64,000 nucleotides of DNA from Pseudomonas sp. ANT_H12B (GCF_008369325.1 NZ_VOBI01000007.1:1-64000); one strand, 5' to 3'. Counted from the first letter of the stretch, positions 9,701 through 18,649 are shown. Notes: generated by a model from the sequence alone, not told the origin. Numbers and translations: made by a program.

Positions 9701-10032
9701 GTTGCATCGGCGTGGAGCGCTTGCTCTTTGAGCAGGCCCTTCGGCGAGACGGCATACCGTTTAAGGGGGCCTTTGTCCTGCCACAGATAAACAAATCCGC
9801 CCCGCAAGCGACGTGCCGCCATGGGACGACTTTGCGTGGTGACGCCGGGAATGCAGCAAGGACTGTCGGCCTTTTCTTCAGCCAAGGCATAACGCACGGG
9901 GACCACGAACAGCTCGGATTGGCTGGCTGGGCACGGCGCCATCGGGCTGTTGATATCGACATGAGGCTGAGCCTTGGCGGCGCGTTCGGCCTGAGCGGCG
10001 CGGTCGATCATCGCCAGTTTTTCTGCGCTCAT
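6760..10032 (-). CDS. VasX-like T6SS effector (MIX motif, membrane-targeting)
   Basis: A 1090-residue protein, close in length to Vibrio cholerae VasX. The N-terminus matches the VasX N-terminal region, and residues 76-84 (LRGGFVYLW) fit the MIX consensus hRxGhhYhh that marks T6SS effectors. The C-terminal third carries several hydrophobic segments, for example VVPLATLLLNVLN, TLFGGVIGGLSAAAAF and YMGPLNWLILGLGVLH, in line with colicin-like membrane insertion and depolarisation of target cells. It overlaps the DUF4123 adaptor gene upstream and an immunity candidate downstream by four bases each. Pore formation is inferred from the family and topology; the call as a VgrG-linked effector is firm. 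Confidence 0.85.
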   Translation of the reverse strand: MSAEKLAMIDRAAQAERAAKAQPHVDINSPMAPCPASQSELFVVPVRYALAEEKADSPCCIPGVTTQSRPMAARRLRGGFVYLWQDKGPLKRYAVSPKGLLKEQALHADATLVLDGTLTGLALEKIHDAWMLYSEFPLNAEHCQSLSDSSAKRRAHMRHVALRTVANELQAKHCPPLEKAVEVMAELIPGTFSRSMKVDQLRGVEDIEALGATLMKEPTPVNIKAYTDAMHGAREREKVLAQHPEAGDQPPGEWSAEPWDGQGTQDWLDSAKAQAKELFPVFACLDDDLGVLRDINHEQEWVEASHEKWLGDNNLRLSIGGFIRSLISEDGAELAGSISYRYKDRDITLTPEQGQVMLDTQPRLDEELKAETRARQYGGQPTQAETAARDARIAAIVAPVRAFIPADLYNEVEFVVREYRAEKHANLNNHHFSAKVGEYIDLEAMNTWFAQTAATHYQQIEQRHTALFADRGVYLNRSLSGTWFVDYHDLETRHWLTELATGCLTAQCLRAQGAEQYADYVRTADGGALKQLFNAWTPSIDAAVNNTSRLGELMAALASDNISATHQALAPLSALVLDDIAAMARDASSQWSMLVNRLAASLLLLKSDGAFSRSWMGVLIAARLGSDTRLQFVTEGGRQVWKLLGQQAEALGDWAKATGKAIGAGREGRIVNSPVVANSGGVVPLATLLLNVLNAHNYLREAGVLEGMDSRRVNDTVSATLYAAAALVAVVDSQVRKGFGKDRFFIRLSAAPTLTLFGGVIGGLSAAAAFAEFNSLKKQLESVQNRVDPWLQLRQIAVGGQIAAFGTQALLGLGYTARALAGSITTEVAILRYTLYMGPLNWLILGLGVLHLITTLWKQTPLQNFLNFCCWSKERAIDLAPIAPKAQVDELDRLYFILYAPRVSMQSSSESTAGNGPSGLAFVSSINALTIDLPGAEPGSAYLELSMVGDPLDTQASRDLIKNRPFNHYKAPRPWRDITPHWLSSSVCQWIPHQEGQGLRLSGPFNTLKSVLGTTPSTVSLRLRYRTPLTAMLGASTFIGGERGLAFTLNDTTDVIALWADPTPQLDRVPNYPLGEDHPGAIYLQPKDKR

Positions 10033-10862
10033 ACGCCGGACTCCTTGCCGATGAGCTGCTGACGCGTCAGTTCGGCATTCAGGTTATCCAGCCGTTGCTC
10101 GGGCGATACACCGGGCTCTGCCAACATGCTTCGGTAAGCGGCGTGAGCCGGTGCATCGGGAAAGTCAGTGCCCAGCACGGCGTGGAAGCGAGCCCAGAGC
10201 AGCACTTCATCAATGGCGCTGTAACCGTGACGACCAGCAGTGTGCTGGCAGTGAGACGCCCACTGTTGCAGCGCAAAGGCGTCCAGTCCTTGCAGGTGTT
10301 CAGAAAAGTACTGCTGGCAGTGTTCGATCAACCGTTGGGCGAAGCGCTGTCGTTGGGCGGTGCCCAAGTGCTCCAGTTGCTCCGAAGACAGGAATAACCA
10401 AGGCTCATGCGCATACAGTGCAGCGGGTTGATCCGGGTTTTCTTGATGGATATCCCGTTCCGGGAGCCGGATCAGTCGCACCGGCCCCATCAAGCGATCA
10501 CGCTCGCCAGCGGCCAACGGCGCTAGCCACAAAGCCGTAATACGAGGGTCGTGGTAACGGAACAAAACCGTGACATCCCCTTCGACACGAACGTGAATCA
10601 GGCTACGTAAATGCTCGAGCACAACAGCTTCTTGTGCCTCTGACTCCAGCCAAATTCCACACGTCGCGCTCCAGTCCCGAAAAAAGGTCTGGGCCAGCGG
10701 GTTATTAGAGGAAACAGGCACCAGTACCGGCCCGGCTTCCTCCAACGGGCTATAGACAGTTGTCTGATAGAGCGATTGAAACGTCGTGCTCCCCAGCTCA
10801 AACAGACGCTCAGGCAGACGCTCAATCTGGGCACGATCCAGCAGCAGATAAGCCTGACTCAT
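10029..10862 (-). CDS. DUF4123 (Tap/TEC) effector-loading adaptor
   Basis: A 277-residue protein from the ATG at 10862 (MSQAYLLLDRAQ), which overlaps the vgrG stop as ATGA; an in-frame start at 10889 would lie inside vgrG. The N-terminal half has the DUF4123 pattern, with YLLLDRAQ at the start, a central SEAQEAVVLEHLRSLI and FRYHDPRI followed by LWLAPL. DUF4123 proteins are chaperones that load a cognate effector onto the VgrG spike. The position between vgrG and a VasX-like effector, with overlaps on both sides, fits exactly. Confidence 0.88.
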   Translation of the reverse strand: MSQAYLLLDRAQIERLPERLFELGSTTFQSLYQTTVYSPLEEAGPVLVPVSSNNPLAQTFFRDWSATCGIWLESEAQEAVVLEHLRSLIHVRVEGDVTVLFRYHDPRITALWLAPLAAGERDRLMGPVRLIRLPERDIHQENPDQPAALYAHEPWLFLSSEQLEHLGTAQRQRFAQRLIEHCQQYFSEHLQGLDAFALQQWASHCQHTAGRHGYSAIDEVLLWARFHAVLGTDFPDAPAHAAYRSMLAEPGVSPEQRLDNLNAELTRQQLIGKESGV

Positions 10863-12938
10863 GCCGATATCTCCGCCAGTTTTTGACACACGGCACAGAT
10901 CGGTGCGGCCTGTTGTGCTGCCTGAGTCAATGCCCGTTTTTGCGCGGCCAGGGATGGTGCAATCAAGGCCTGCGGCGCCACGGGGATCAATGAGCGAGCA
11001 GCCTCCGGAGCTATCCCGGCCAACGGCGCGCCACCCTCGACAATGGCCACACTGCTGAAAATCCCGCCGGCGTTGATCACGATGTGCTGACCGCCAGCCT
11101 TGAGCGTCAGGCTCATCCCCGCATCAATCACCACGTTGGCGGCGGTGACGTGAGCCTGCGAACCGGCCTGAATCACCAGCGTGCCGCCTGCCGTGGAGCT
11201 GCTGTTGCCGGTGATAGAGATCAGCTCGTTGCCGCCGATCACCGTGTTGCGCACGCCTTGGGTGGTGTGCAACTCGTCGCCCTTGATCAGGCTGGCGCTA
11301 TGGTTGTCCACCTGTTCAAAACGGTCGTTGTTGATCAGGCTGTGGCTGTCGCGGGTGATCTGCTCGCGGCGGTCGTTGCCGATCTTGGTGTCGCTATCGT
11401 TGAGGATCAGTTGCTCGAGGTCGCGTTGGGCGCGCAAGTAGATTTGCTCTTGCCCGGCACGGTCTTCAAGCGACAGTTCGTTGTAACCGCCGGTGTGCGG
11501 GGAGCTGTGGCTGCGCAAGACGGTCTTGGTTTTATGCTCGGGCAACGAATACGGGACTGAGGTGACGGTGTTGGCCACGCACCCGGTAATGAGCGGATTG
11601 TCAGGATTGCCGTCCAGATAAGTGATGACGACTTCCATGCCGATGCGCGGGACGGTCACCGCCCCAAAGCTGTCACCCGCCCAACTGGAGGAAACCCGCA
11701 GCCAGCAACTGCTTTTTTCACTGTTGAGTTCGGCCCGGTCCCACGGCAGTTCGACCTTCACACGACCGTATTCGTCGCAATAGATCTCCTCACCGGCCGG
11801 CCCGGTAACACGAGCAGTCTGGCTGACCAGCACAGTTTTGCGTGGGCGCATCGGTGGCCGATAAAACACATCCCAGGGAATGGCGCTGAAGCTGTTTCGA
11901 TAGCCTTGAGTAAAACCGTCTTCAGGTTTGACGTCGCTGGTAATGGCCTCCTCCAGTGACTGCGGCTGTTTCCCAGCGTGCGTCACGCTGAGCAACAACC
12001 ACAAATCGTTGCAGGTTTTGCGCGGGTGTTCGGTCAGGTCGAACAAGTGACCGCAGCGCAGCGTGGGCTGATCGCTGTTGCCCTCGGCCAATTGGTAATC
12101 GGTGCGGTGGCGCTCCAAGGCCTGGCGAGCGAGTTGTTTGCCGCGTTTTTCGCTCTCGATCAACACCGGGTAACGGTAGTCTTCCAGCTCAGGGCTGAAC
12201 TCGGCGGTGAAGCGGCTTTCCAGCAACAGGCTCGGCCGTTTCAGGTCATAACCCCGGCGCGTGGTGGTGCTGGTCCGGGTGCGGAAACGCATGGAAAACT
12301 GGCTGACCACCGGGTGCTCCGCCACCATCCCGGAGTCTTGCTGATAAGGGGTTTCGCCCAGTTTGGGGAACCAGGTCTGGTCGTCGGTGAACACCAGCAG
12401 ATGACCGTCAGCCGAATGCTGGTGATGCCAGGCGATGCCAGGCGATGCCGTCCTCGGCGCACAGGCGCTGGACGAACTCGAAGTCATTTTCCCCGTACTG
12501 CGTGCAGTACTCGCGCTCGGGGCTGGTGCTGACATGGAAGGTAAACGCATCGGCCTGAATGCCGTGGCCTTTGAGCACCTGAGCGATGATTTGCGGCACC
12601 GTCAGGTTCTGGAAAATCCGCTGATTGTGGCTGAACTGCAAGTAGTGCAGCGCCGGTACCAGGGTCAGGTGATAACGGGTCAGCCGTTTACCGGCCTCAC
12701 CGACGAATACGTCTTCGATCCGGCCATGAAGGCCTTCGCCGTCATGACCGAACTGGAGAAAGGCGGGCTGGCTGAGCAGGCTTTCGAGATCAAAATCCGG
12801 GTGTTCGCTGACCAGTTCAACCTGGATCGCGTACAAGGCGCTGATGGCCTCAACACCGTCAAAGGCGAGCACTTTGAAATCGTTACGAACAGTGGGGATC
12901 AACAGCGAGAAGTACGCTGAACTGGCCGATCCGAACAT
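10859..12938 (-). pseudogene. vgrG: T6SS spike protein VgrG, frameshifted by a 10-bp duplication
   Basis: An ATG at 12938 with an AAGGA site begins MFGSASSAYFSLL and runs as a normal VgrG N-terminal (gp27/gp44-like) module to RLCAEDGIAWH. It then slips to a stop near 12408. The following frame continues exactly as VgrG (IAWHHQHSADGHLLVFTDDQ), through the OB-fold and gp5-like needle, with DGNPDNPLITGCV and a C-terminal extension after residue 560 or so. The break coincides with an extra 10-bp unit at 12431-12440. Removing it restores a 689-residue VgrG. As sequenced, only a truncated non-needle product would be made, so this island could not fire unless the frame is restored. Confidence 0.88.
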
Positions 12939-13159
12939 ACGCTTATCCTTAAGCAGAGGAGAAAAGCGCGATATCCAAACCGTCCGTGGTCTGTGCACGC
13001 GAAATTGGCGGGCACGTTAGCAACGGAGAAAAATGATTTATGTAGGACAGGTCTGCGAATACAGTCAGACCTTTCCGCGTTGCAGGCGGTTACGTCTATG
13101 ACATGAGTGGCCTGACCGTAAAAAGCAATAAAAAACGTCGTTCTGTAACGGCATAAGTA

Positions 13160-13184
13160 AGGCCCGGAGCAATGCTCCAGGCCT
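13160..13184. terminator. Hairpin between vgrG and a convergently oriented gap
   Basis: The sequence can form AGGCC and GGAGC stems (one internal mismatch) around an AAT loop, just downstream of the DMT exporter stop at 13193 on the minus strand. No strong T-tract follows, so termination is plausible but not certain. Confidence 0.5.
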
Positions 13185-13192
13185 CTTCGTTG

Positions 13193-14056
13193 TTACGCTG
13201 ATTTACGGAACACGAATATCAGACCGACGATGATCAGCAACATGCCGAGCATGCTCAATGCTGCCAACCGGTTACCAAAAATCAGATAGTCCATCACCGC
13301 CGTGACCGCTGGCACCAGGTAAAACAGACTGGTGACATTGACCAGGTTGCCCCGGGCGATCAAGCGATACAGCAGCAAGGTCGCCAGCACCGACACGACC
13401 AATCCCATCCACAACACCGGCACGATGAAACCGGTGCTGTGTTCGAAATGAAAGGGTTGGAACGGTACGAATATCCCGCAGAGCAACAGCCCCGCCAGGT
13501 ACTGGATCGGCAGTGTGCCGAGGGGATTGTCGGTGATGCGCTTCTGCATGATCGAACCGAACGTCATGCTCACCAGCGCCAGCAGACCGAAGAGCATTCC
13601 GGCCAGAGACATGCCGGCCAGACCGATGCCTTGGTAGACCACCATGATCAAACCGGCCAGACCCAGGGCCAGGCCGAACATCCGACTCCACGAACGCTGA
13701 CGCTCCATCAACACCACGGTGAGGATGGGCTGCACCCCCATGATGGTTGCCATCACTCCCGGGGTGACTTTCAGGTCCAGCGCCAGCAGATAGAAAATCT
13801 GATACGCCCCGAGCAACACCACACCCGTGGCCATCGCATACAACATCGGCTTGCCGCCCTTGGGCCGTTTCAACTTGAGCAGCGGCACCAGCAGTAATAG
13901 ACCGCACAAAGCGATAGCAAAGCGAATCAGCAGAAAGGCAAAGGGCGACGCATGGGCCAGCCCCCATTTTGAGAAGATCGCCCCGCTGCTCCACAGCAGG
14001 ACGAACAGGCTCGTGGACGTCGCCGCGAGCGCGGATTTTTTCGAAAGGACAAACAT
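13193..14056 (-). CDS. EamA/DMT-superfamily exporter
   Basis: A 287-residue membrane protein with ten hydrophobic segments in two EamA repeats. The first repeat begins LFVLLWSSGAIFSKWGLAHA and the last helix ends in LIIVGLIFVFRKSA. I use the ATG at 14056 (MFVLSKKSA), preceded by CAGGTGG; a GTG nine bases upstream is also possible. The gene stands alone between the vgrG island and a small ORF. The substrate is unknown. It is clearly different from the DMT gene at 2030. Confidence 0.87.
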   Translation of the reverse strand: MFVLSKKSALAATSTSLFVLLWSSGAIFSKWGLAHASPFAFLLIRFAIALCGLLLLVPLLKLKRPKGGKPMLYAMATGVVLLGAYQIFYLLALDLKVTPGVMATIMGVQPILTVVLMERQRSWSRMFGLALGLAGLIMVVYQGIGLAGMSLAGMLFGLLALVSMTFGSIMQKRITDNPLGTLPIQYLAGLLLCGIFVPFQPFHFEHSTGFIVPVLWMGLVVSVLATLLLYRLIARGNLVNVTSLFYLVPAVTAVMDYLIFGNRLAALSMLGMLLIIVGLIFVFRKSA

Positions 14057-14152
14057 GAATACCACCTGTAGTCAGGCAAGAAGCCAACTCAGCCGAAGCT
14101 GAAATTCAGTAGTTTTTTCAGGCGGGCACGAGAAACAGCGAAAAGAAGCTGA

Positions 14153-14317
14153 TCAGCCCGAAATGCCGACGCCTGGCGGTGATACGACTGCGCACACCGG
14201 CGTGCTACTGACAGGTGGGGGGTAATGACTGATCTGCGCAGGCTGCTGATTCCCGCACGGCACGACGCCAGCGTTGACCGCTGAATCGACTACCGCGTTG
14301 ATGAGGGAGGCTGGCAT
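14153..14317 (-). CDS. Possible small protein of 54 residues
   Basis: An ATG at 14317 opens a 54-codon frame beginning MPASLINAVVDSAVNAG, with a Pro/Ser/Val-rich second half (QISHYPPPVSSTPVCAVV). Composition and codon third positions look more coding than the surrounding shadow frames, and a strong hairpin lies in its 5' leader. There is no clear ribosome-binding site, only a GATCAGCCC spacer. I do not recognise a family. It might be a small exported or regulatory peptide, or not translated at all. Confidence 0.35.
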   Translation of the reverse strand: MPASLINAVVDSAVNAGVVPCGNQQPAQISHYPPPVSSTPVCAVVSPPGVGISG

Positions 14318-14345
14318 GGGCTGATCTTTTTTGAGGGAGAGATAA

Positions 14346-14364
14346 GGTGGGTTGGAAACCCACC
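14346..14364 (-). promoter_or_regulatory. Hairpin in the leader of the small ORF
   Basis: A perfect 8-bp stem (GGTGGGTT/AACCCACC) surrounds a 3-base loop about 30 bp upstream of the possible small ORF. It could be a leader structure or a terminator of a short upstream transcript. Confidence 0.4.
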
Positions 14365-14408
14365 GAGTGCCGACTATAACCAGCGCGTGAAATGAATTGC
14401 AATAACTT

Positions 14409-15347
14409 CTAACCAAACAACCCATATCCCAACAACACCAGCACCACCACCGCCAACACCGGACGCAGCACCCGGTAAGCCTTGGGGTTGCGACGCTTCC
14501 ATTGCTTGACCATGCCACTGATCCTGTCGCTGGAGTTCTTGCTCCAGGCATAGGCCTGGTTGATCCCGCCTACACGTTCGTCATCAAGATTCTGCGGTGC
14601 GGTGGCGCGGCCCAAAAAAGCACTGATCGAGCGGTTGATACCGGTCATGAAGCGGTTGCTCAATGGTCGTTCGACGTCGCAGAACAGGATGACCCGAGTT
14701 TTCTCGGTTTCGTTTTTGACCCAGTGCACGTAGGTCTCATCGAACATCACGTCTTCGCCATCACGCCAGGCGTAAACCTGACCGTCGACGAAGATGCGGC
14801 AATCATCTGAGTTCGGTGTCGACAGCCCCAAGTGATAACGCAGGGAACCGGCAAACGGATCGCGGTGCGGGTTGAGGTGACTACCAGCCGGCAGCAACGC
14901 GAACATGGCGCCTTTGACACTGGGAATATTGCTGAGCAGCGTCACGGTTTTCGGGCACAAGGTTTCGGCAGAAGGAAGCGGTTTGTCGTACCACTTGAGG
15001 TAAAAACGCTTCCAACCTTTCTTGAAGAACGAACCGAAACCGGCGTCGTTGTTTTTTTCGGCGGCGCGGATGTAGCCCTCATCAAACAGGTGCATCGCTT
15101 CGTCGCGAATGACTTCCCAGTTGTCCTTGAGCACGTCCAGTTCGGGGAATTTGCTGCGGTCCAGATAAGGTTTTGAGGGTATGCCGGAGAACAGGTACAT
15201 CAAGGCGTTATAGGGCGCGAACAGCGCCGAGTGGTTGACGAACTGACGCAGGACCGGCAACCGCACCTTGCCGCGCAAATGCACATAGAGAGTACTACCG
15301 AGGAACAGCAGCAACAGCGACGCCTTCGCGGCAAGGGAAAAGGTCAT
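14409..15347 (-). CDS. lpxO: LpxO-like aspartyl/asparaginyl beta-hydroxylase family protein
   Basis: A 312-residue protein started at the ATG at 15347 (MTFSLAAKAS), six bases after AAGGAG. It has an N-terminal membrane anchor (residues 3-20), a cytosolic Fe(II)/2-oxoglutarate dioxygenase domain, and a C-terminal hydrophobic anchor. Metal ligands are visible as HLNPHRDPF (the His and the HxD-like pair) and a distal His in YVHWVKNETEKTR, whose Arg would bind 2-oxoglutarate. LpxO adds a 2-hydroxyl to lipid A secondary acyl chains. The resemblance to LpxO is good, but the exact substrate is inferred. It is monocistronic. Confidence 0.82.
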   Translation of the reverse strand: MTFSLAAKASLLLLFLGSTLYVHLRGKVRLPVLRQFVNHSALFAPYNALMYLFSGIPSKPYLDRSKFPELDVLKDNWEVIRDEAMHLFDEGYIRAAEKNNDAGFGSFFKKGWKRFYLKWYDKPLPSAETLCPKTVTLLSNIPSVKGAMFALLPAGSHLNPHRDPFAGSLRYHLGLSTPNSDDCRIFVDGQVYAWRDGEDVMFDETYVHWVKNETEKTRVILFCDVERPLSNRFMTGINRSISAFLGRATAPQNLDDERVGGINQAYAWSKNSSDRISGMVKQWKRRNPKAYRVLRPVLAVVVLVLLGYGLFG

Positions 15348-15507
15348 CAACAACTCCTTGATAGTAGACAACTCTGCACACCGCCATTTACCCGACGTGG
15401 CAGCCGGACATGATAAACACTACCGGCTTCGGGAAAAACCCGACTCACTCGACATTCAGTATTAACGTTTGCGCAATAAAGCACTTATCAACATACGGTT
15501 CCTGAAC

Positions 15508-15531
15508 GAGGGCTGACCTGAGTCAACCCTC
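15508..15531. terminator. Hairpin downstream of cysK
   Basis: A 10-bp stem with one mismatch (GAGGGCTGAC/GTCAACCCTC) and a CTGA loop lies 27 bp past the cysK stop. It lacks a convincing T-run on the minus strand. Confidence 0.42.
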
Positions 15532-15557
15532 CTTTCCCAACCAGAATAATCCTCCTG

Positions 15558-16532
15558 TTACTGCTGATTCTCCTGCTCGGTAAACAGATCACTGAACAGC
15601 ATGCTCGACAGATAGCGCTCACCGGAATCGGGCAGGATCACCACGATGGTCTTGCCCTGCATTTCCGGCGTTTCAGCCAGTCGTACAGCCACCGCCATGG
15701 CCGCGCCACAGGAGATACCGCACAAAATCCCTTCTTCCTGCATCAGACGCAGGGCCATTGCCTTTGATTCGTCGTCGGTGACCAGCTCAACCCGATCGAC
15801 CATCGACAGATCCAGGTTCTTCGGCACAAAACCGGCGCCGATGCCCTGAATCTTGTGCGGGCTCGGCTTGATCTCTTGGCCCGCCAGTGCCTGGGTAATC
15901 ACGGGGGATACCGTCGGCTCTACCGCCACCGAGAGAATCGGTTTTCCCTGGGTATTCTTGATATACCGCGAAACGCCGGTAATGGTTCCGCCCGTTCCGA
16001 CCCCTGCCACCAGTACATCGACCGCACCGTCGGTGTCGTTCCAGATTTCCGGGCCGGTCGTTTTTTCGTGGATGGCCGGGTTGGCGGGATTGTCAAATTG
16101 CGCCGGCATGAAGTAGGCGGACGGTTCACTGGCGACAATTTCAGCAGCCTTCTCTATCGCGCCTTTCATTCCTTTGGCCGGCTCGGTCAGTACCAGTTCG
16201 GCGCCAAGCGCCTTGAGCACTTTGCGTCGCTCGATACTCATGGACGCAGGCATGGTCAGCATCAACTTGTAACCACGCGCGGCTGCAACAAATGCGAGGC
16301 CGATGCCGGTATTGCCGGAAGTCGGTTCGACGATGGTCATGCCAGGCTTGAGTTTCCCGGTACTTTCGGCGTCCCAGATCATGCTCGCACCAATCCGGCA
16401 CTTGACCGAATAACCGGGGTTGCGCCCTTCGATCTTGGCCAGGATGGTCACACCGCGCGGGGCGATGCGGTTGATCTGCACCAGCGGCGTATTGCCAATG
16501 GAATGGGCGTTGTCAGCGAAAATACGGCTCAT
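15558..16532 (-). CDS. cysK: Cysteine synthase A (O-acetylserine sulfhydrylase)
   Basis: CysK makes L-cysteine from O-acetylserine and sulfide. The 324-residue protein shows the PLP lysine in [11 protein letters not shown] (Lys44), the substrate loop [10 protein letters not shown] (residues 69-78), the phosphate-binding [10 protein letters not shown] and the SCGAAMA stretch near the C-terminus. It runs from [18 protein letters not shown], a standard N-terminus. It is divergent from the DUF748 gene and appears to be a single-gene unit. Confidence 0.96.
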   Translation of the reverse strand: MSRIFADNAHSIGNTPLVQINRIAPRGVTILAKIEGRNPGYSVKCRIGASMIWDAESTGKLKPGMTIVEPTSGNTGIGLAFVAAARGYKLMLTMPASMSIERRKVLKALGAELVLTEPAKGMKGAIEKAAEIVASEPSAYFMPAQFDNPANPAIHEKTTGPEIWNDTDGAVDVLVAGVGTGGTITGVSRYIKNTQGKPILSVAVEPTVSPVITQALAGQEIKPSPHKIQGIGAGFVPKNLDLSMVDRVELVTDDESKAMALRLMQEEGILCGISCGAAMAVAVRLAETPEMQGKTIVVILPDSGERYLSSMLFSDLFTEQENQQ

Positions 16533-16658
16533 GGCTGGGTCCTTATACAGCGTTGAATAAGCGCTCCAAGGTATGCCTGTTGCCCGTGCCCGTCCAGTCA
16601 GTCGAACGTCCGGTTACCGCAGCAGTCAATGGCTTTACATCGCCGGAGATTTACCATC

Positions 16659-17735
16659 ATGAAACGTCGATACAGTTGGCCCCTGTGGACCCTCACCGGC
16701 CTCATCGTGCTGCTGATTGTTCTGCATTTCGCGCTGCCTTACATGGTGCGCAACTACTTGAACGACAAGCTGGCAGACATGGGCGACTACCGGGGCCAGG
16801 TCACTGACGTAGACCTGGCCCTGTGGCGCGGTGCTTACAAAATCAATGGACTGAAAATCGTCAAGGTGGACGGCAAGGTCCCGGTGCCGTTCGTCAACGC
16901 ACCGCTGATCGACCTCTCAGTCAGTTGGCACTCACTCTGGTACGACCATGCAGTCGTAGCCGAGGTGCAGTTCTTCAAACCCGAGGTGAACTTCGTTGAC
17001 GGCGGGGCCAACAAGAAAAACTCCCAGACCGGTGAGGGTACGGACTGGCGTGCCCAGTTGAGCAAACTGGCGCCGATCACCTTGAACGAAGTGCGGATCC
17101 ACGATGGCAAGATCAGTTTCCGCAACTTCAACTCCAAACCGCCCGTCAATATGAATGCCACTCAGGTCGACGCCAGTATTTACAACCTGACCAACGTGGT
17201 CGACACCGAAGGCAAACGCGACGCTCGCTTCGAAGGCAAGGCCCTGCTGCTGGGGCATGCGCCACTGGAAACCACAGCCACCTTCGATCCGCTGAGCAAC
17301 TTCGAAGACTTCGAGTTCCGCCTGCGGGCCAGGGACATCGAGCTCAAGCGCATGAACGATTTCGCCTCGGCCTATGGCAAGTTCGATTTCAATGCCGGTC
17401 ACGGTGATGTGGTGATCGAAGCGCAAGCCAAAAAAGCTCAACTGACGGGCTATATCAAGCCGCTGCTGAAGGACGTTGACGTATTCAATTGGCGGCAGGA
17501 TGTCGAGAACAAGGACAAAGGGATTTTCCGCTCTATTTGGGAAGCAATCGTCGGGGGCTCCGAAACCGTACTGAAAAACCAGGGCAAGAACCAGTTTGCG
17601 ACTCGCGTCGAGCTGAGCGGTAACGTGCATCGCCAAGATATCAGCGCGTTCCAGGCGTTTTTGCAGATTTTACGTAATGGTTTCATTCAGGCATTCAACG
17701 CCCGATATGAACGACCAAAACCCGATGCGGATTAA
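16659..17735 (+). CDS. DUF748 (AsmA-like) membrane-anchored protein
   Basis: A 358-residue protein from the ATG at 16659 (MKRRYSWPLW), preceded by CGGAG. One N-terminal helix (about residues 9-27) anchors a large periplasmic domain rich in beta strands; DUF748 lies in the AsmA-like group, which has been linked to envelope lipid transport. Conserved-looking stretches are DVDLALWRGAYKINGLKI and LNEVRIHDGKISFRNF. The stop codon overlaps that of the convergent DUF2442 gene by four bases. The exact function is unknown. Confidence 0.8.
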   Translation: MKRRYSWPLWTLTGLIVLLIVLHFALPYMVRNYLNDKLADMGDYRGQVTDVDLALWRGAYKINGLKIVKVDGKVPVPFVNAPLIDLSVSWHSLWYDHAVVAEVQFFKPEVNFVDGGANKKNSQTGEGTDWRAQLSKLAPITLNEVRIHDGKISFRNFNSKPPVNMNATQVDASIYNLTNVVDTEGKRDARFEGKALLLGHAPLETTATFDPLSNFEDFEFRLRARDIELKRMNDFASAYGKFDFNAGHGDVVIEAQAKKAQLTGYIKPLLKDVDVFNWRQDVENKDKGIFRSIWEAIVGGSETVLKNQGKNQFATRVELSGNVHRQDISAFQAFLQILRNGFIQAFNARYERPKPDAD

Positions 17736-18235
17736 GGTTTGCGCGTGACGGTATAGCGACCGGTTTCTTCGGCCGCCCGCGACGGGTTTGATTGCTGCTG
17801 CAGAAAATCCCAGCCCAGACAGGCCAGGGCTAACGATCGGGGCACTGCTTCACGGCCGCTGCTGTAGCGAGTGATGCTCCGGGCGCTGACTCCCAGCGCT
17901 TCGGCCGCCTGGTTGAGTGGCAAACCGGTCCGAACGCGCCAGTCGATGAAGATCCGGGTGTTTTCGTCTGATGCGTTTTGTGCGAGAGCATCCAGATACA
18001 GAATGTCGGCACCCATCTGAATGTCCAACTCAGGCCACTCGACGCTCCAGCCATCATCGCCCAGGGTTGCACCTTCGAAAGCGCCAGTCTCCAGCAATGG
18101 TTGCAACCCTGAATAAACGTGCAGATCGCGACTCAAATCGAGGGTCAGCTGCTGGCCATCGATAAAGGTCAGTGCGAGGCGGTAATCGGGCAATGCCTGC
18201 ACGGCCGACAGCCGTGGTCGTTTCATGGGTAACAT
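17732..18235 (-). CDS. DUF2442 domain protein with C-terminal helix-turn-helix
   Basis: A 167-residue protein from the ATG at 18235, with GGAGG upstream. Residues 15-75 match the DUF2442 pattern (YRLALTFIDGQQLTLDLS, then DIQMGADILYLDALA). The C-terminal half has an XRE/TA-type helix-turn-helix (LNQAAEALGVSARSITRYSS). DUF2442 genes are often paired with DUF4160 genes in toxin-antitoxin-like modules, and here the remains of a DUF4160 gene lie directly upstream and overlap by thirteen bases. The role is inferred as an antitoxin/regulator left without an intact partner. Confidence 0.75.
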   Translation of the reverse strand: MLPMKRPRLSAVQALPDYRLALTFIDGQQLTLDLSRDLHVYSGLQPLLETGAFEGATLGDDGWSVEWPELDIQMGADILYLDALAQNASDENTRIFIDWRVRTGLPLNQAAEALGVSARSITRYSSGREAVPRSLALACLGWDFLQQQSNPSRAAEETGRYTVTRKP

Positions 18236-18460
18236 CGTTTCCAATCCTCCAGCAATTGCACTTGATGGGCCCTGACCCACTCCAGCGCTTCCTTGATAAT
18301 CAGTGGCGGTGCCTTGCCGACCATCACTTCGACAGTTTCCAGGCTGAGCTGACGTCGAGCCCGCCACCGATGAGGTGGACATGGGGCGGCGGATGATCCT
18401 TCTCGCGCAACGGGATGCGGTATGTATCGCGAAATCGGTATTTAGTAGACCGGCAAGCTA
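18223..18460 (-). pseudogene. Frameshifted DUF4160 gene
   Basis: The minus strand reads YRFRDTYRIPLREKDH then PPPHVHLIGGGLDVS in one frame. It then continues, after a frameshift near 18359, as LSLETVEVMVGKAPPL and IIKEALEWVRAHQVQLLEDW in another frame. It ends at a TGA (18225-18223) inside the start of the DUF2442 gene. PPHxH followed by a C-terminal W-rich helix is the DUF4160 pattern. No good start codon is left at the 5' end. It is too broken to appear as an open frame of any length. Confidence 0.68.
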
Positions 18461-18480
18461 TCGCCAAAATGGCGATAGCT
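18456..18480. promoter_or_regulatory. Perfect 11-bp inverted repeat upstream of the DUF4160/DUF2442 pair
   Basis: AGCTATCGCCA and its exact complement flank an AAA loop at the 5' edge of the pair. It could be an operator bound by the DUF2442-HTH protein or a transcription terminator; sequence alone does not decide. Nothing else stands out in 18481-18649. Confidence 0.4.
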
Positions 18481-18649
18481 CAATACTGGCCAGCAGCCGA
18501 GACTGAGTCAAGATGTGACGCCCCATTCAGAGACTGAATAAGCCGTCTGCGTTCACAGTCGACCGGGCCTCGCGTTATAGTTGGGCATCACACTTATCGC
18601 GCCCCGCCCTGCCTCGTTCAGGTCGGCATTACCGTTCGAGGATTAGCAG

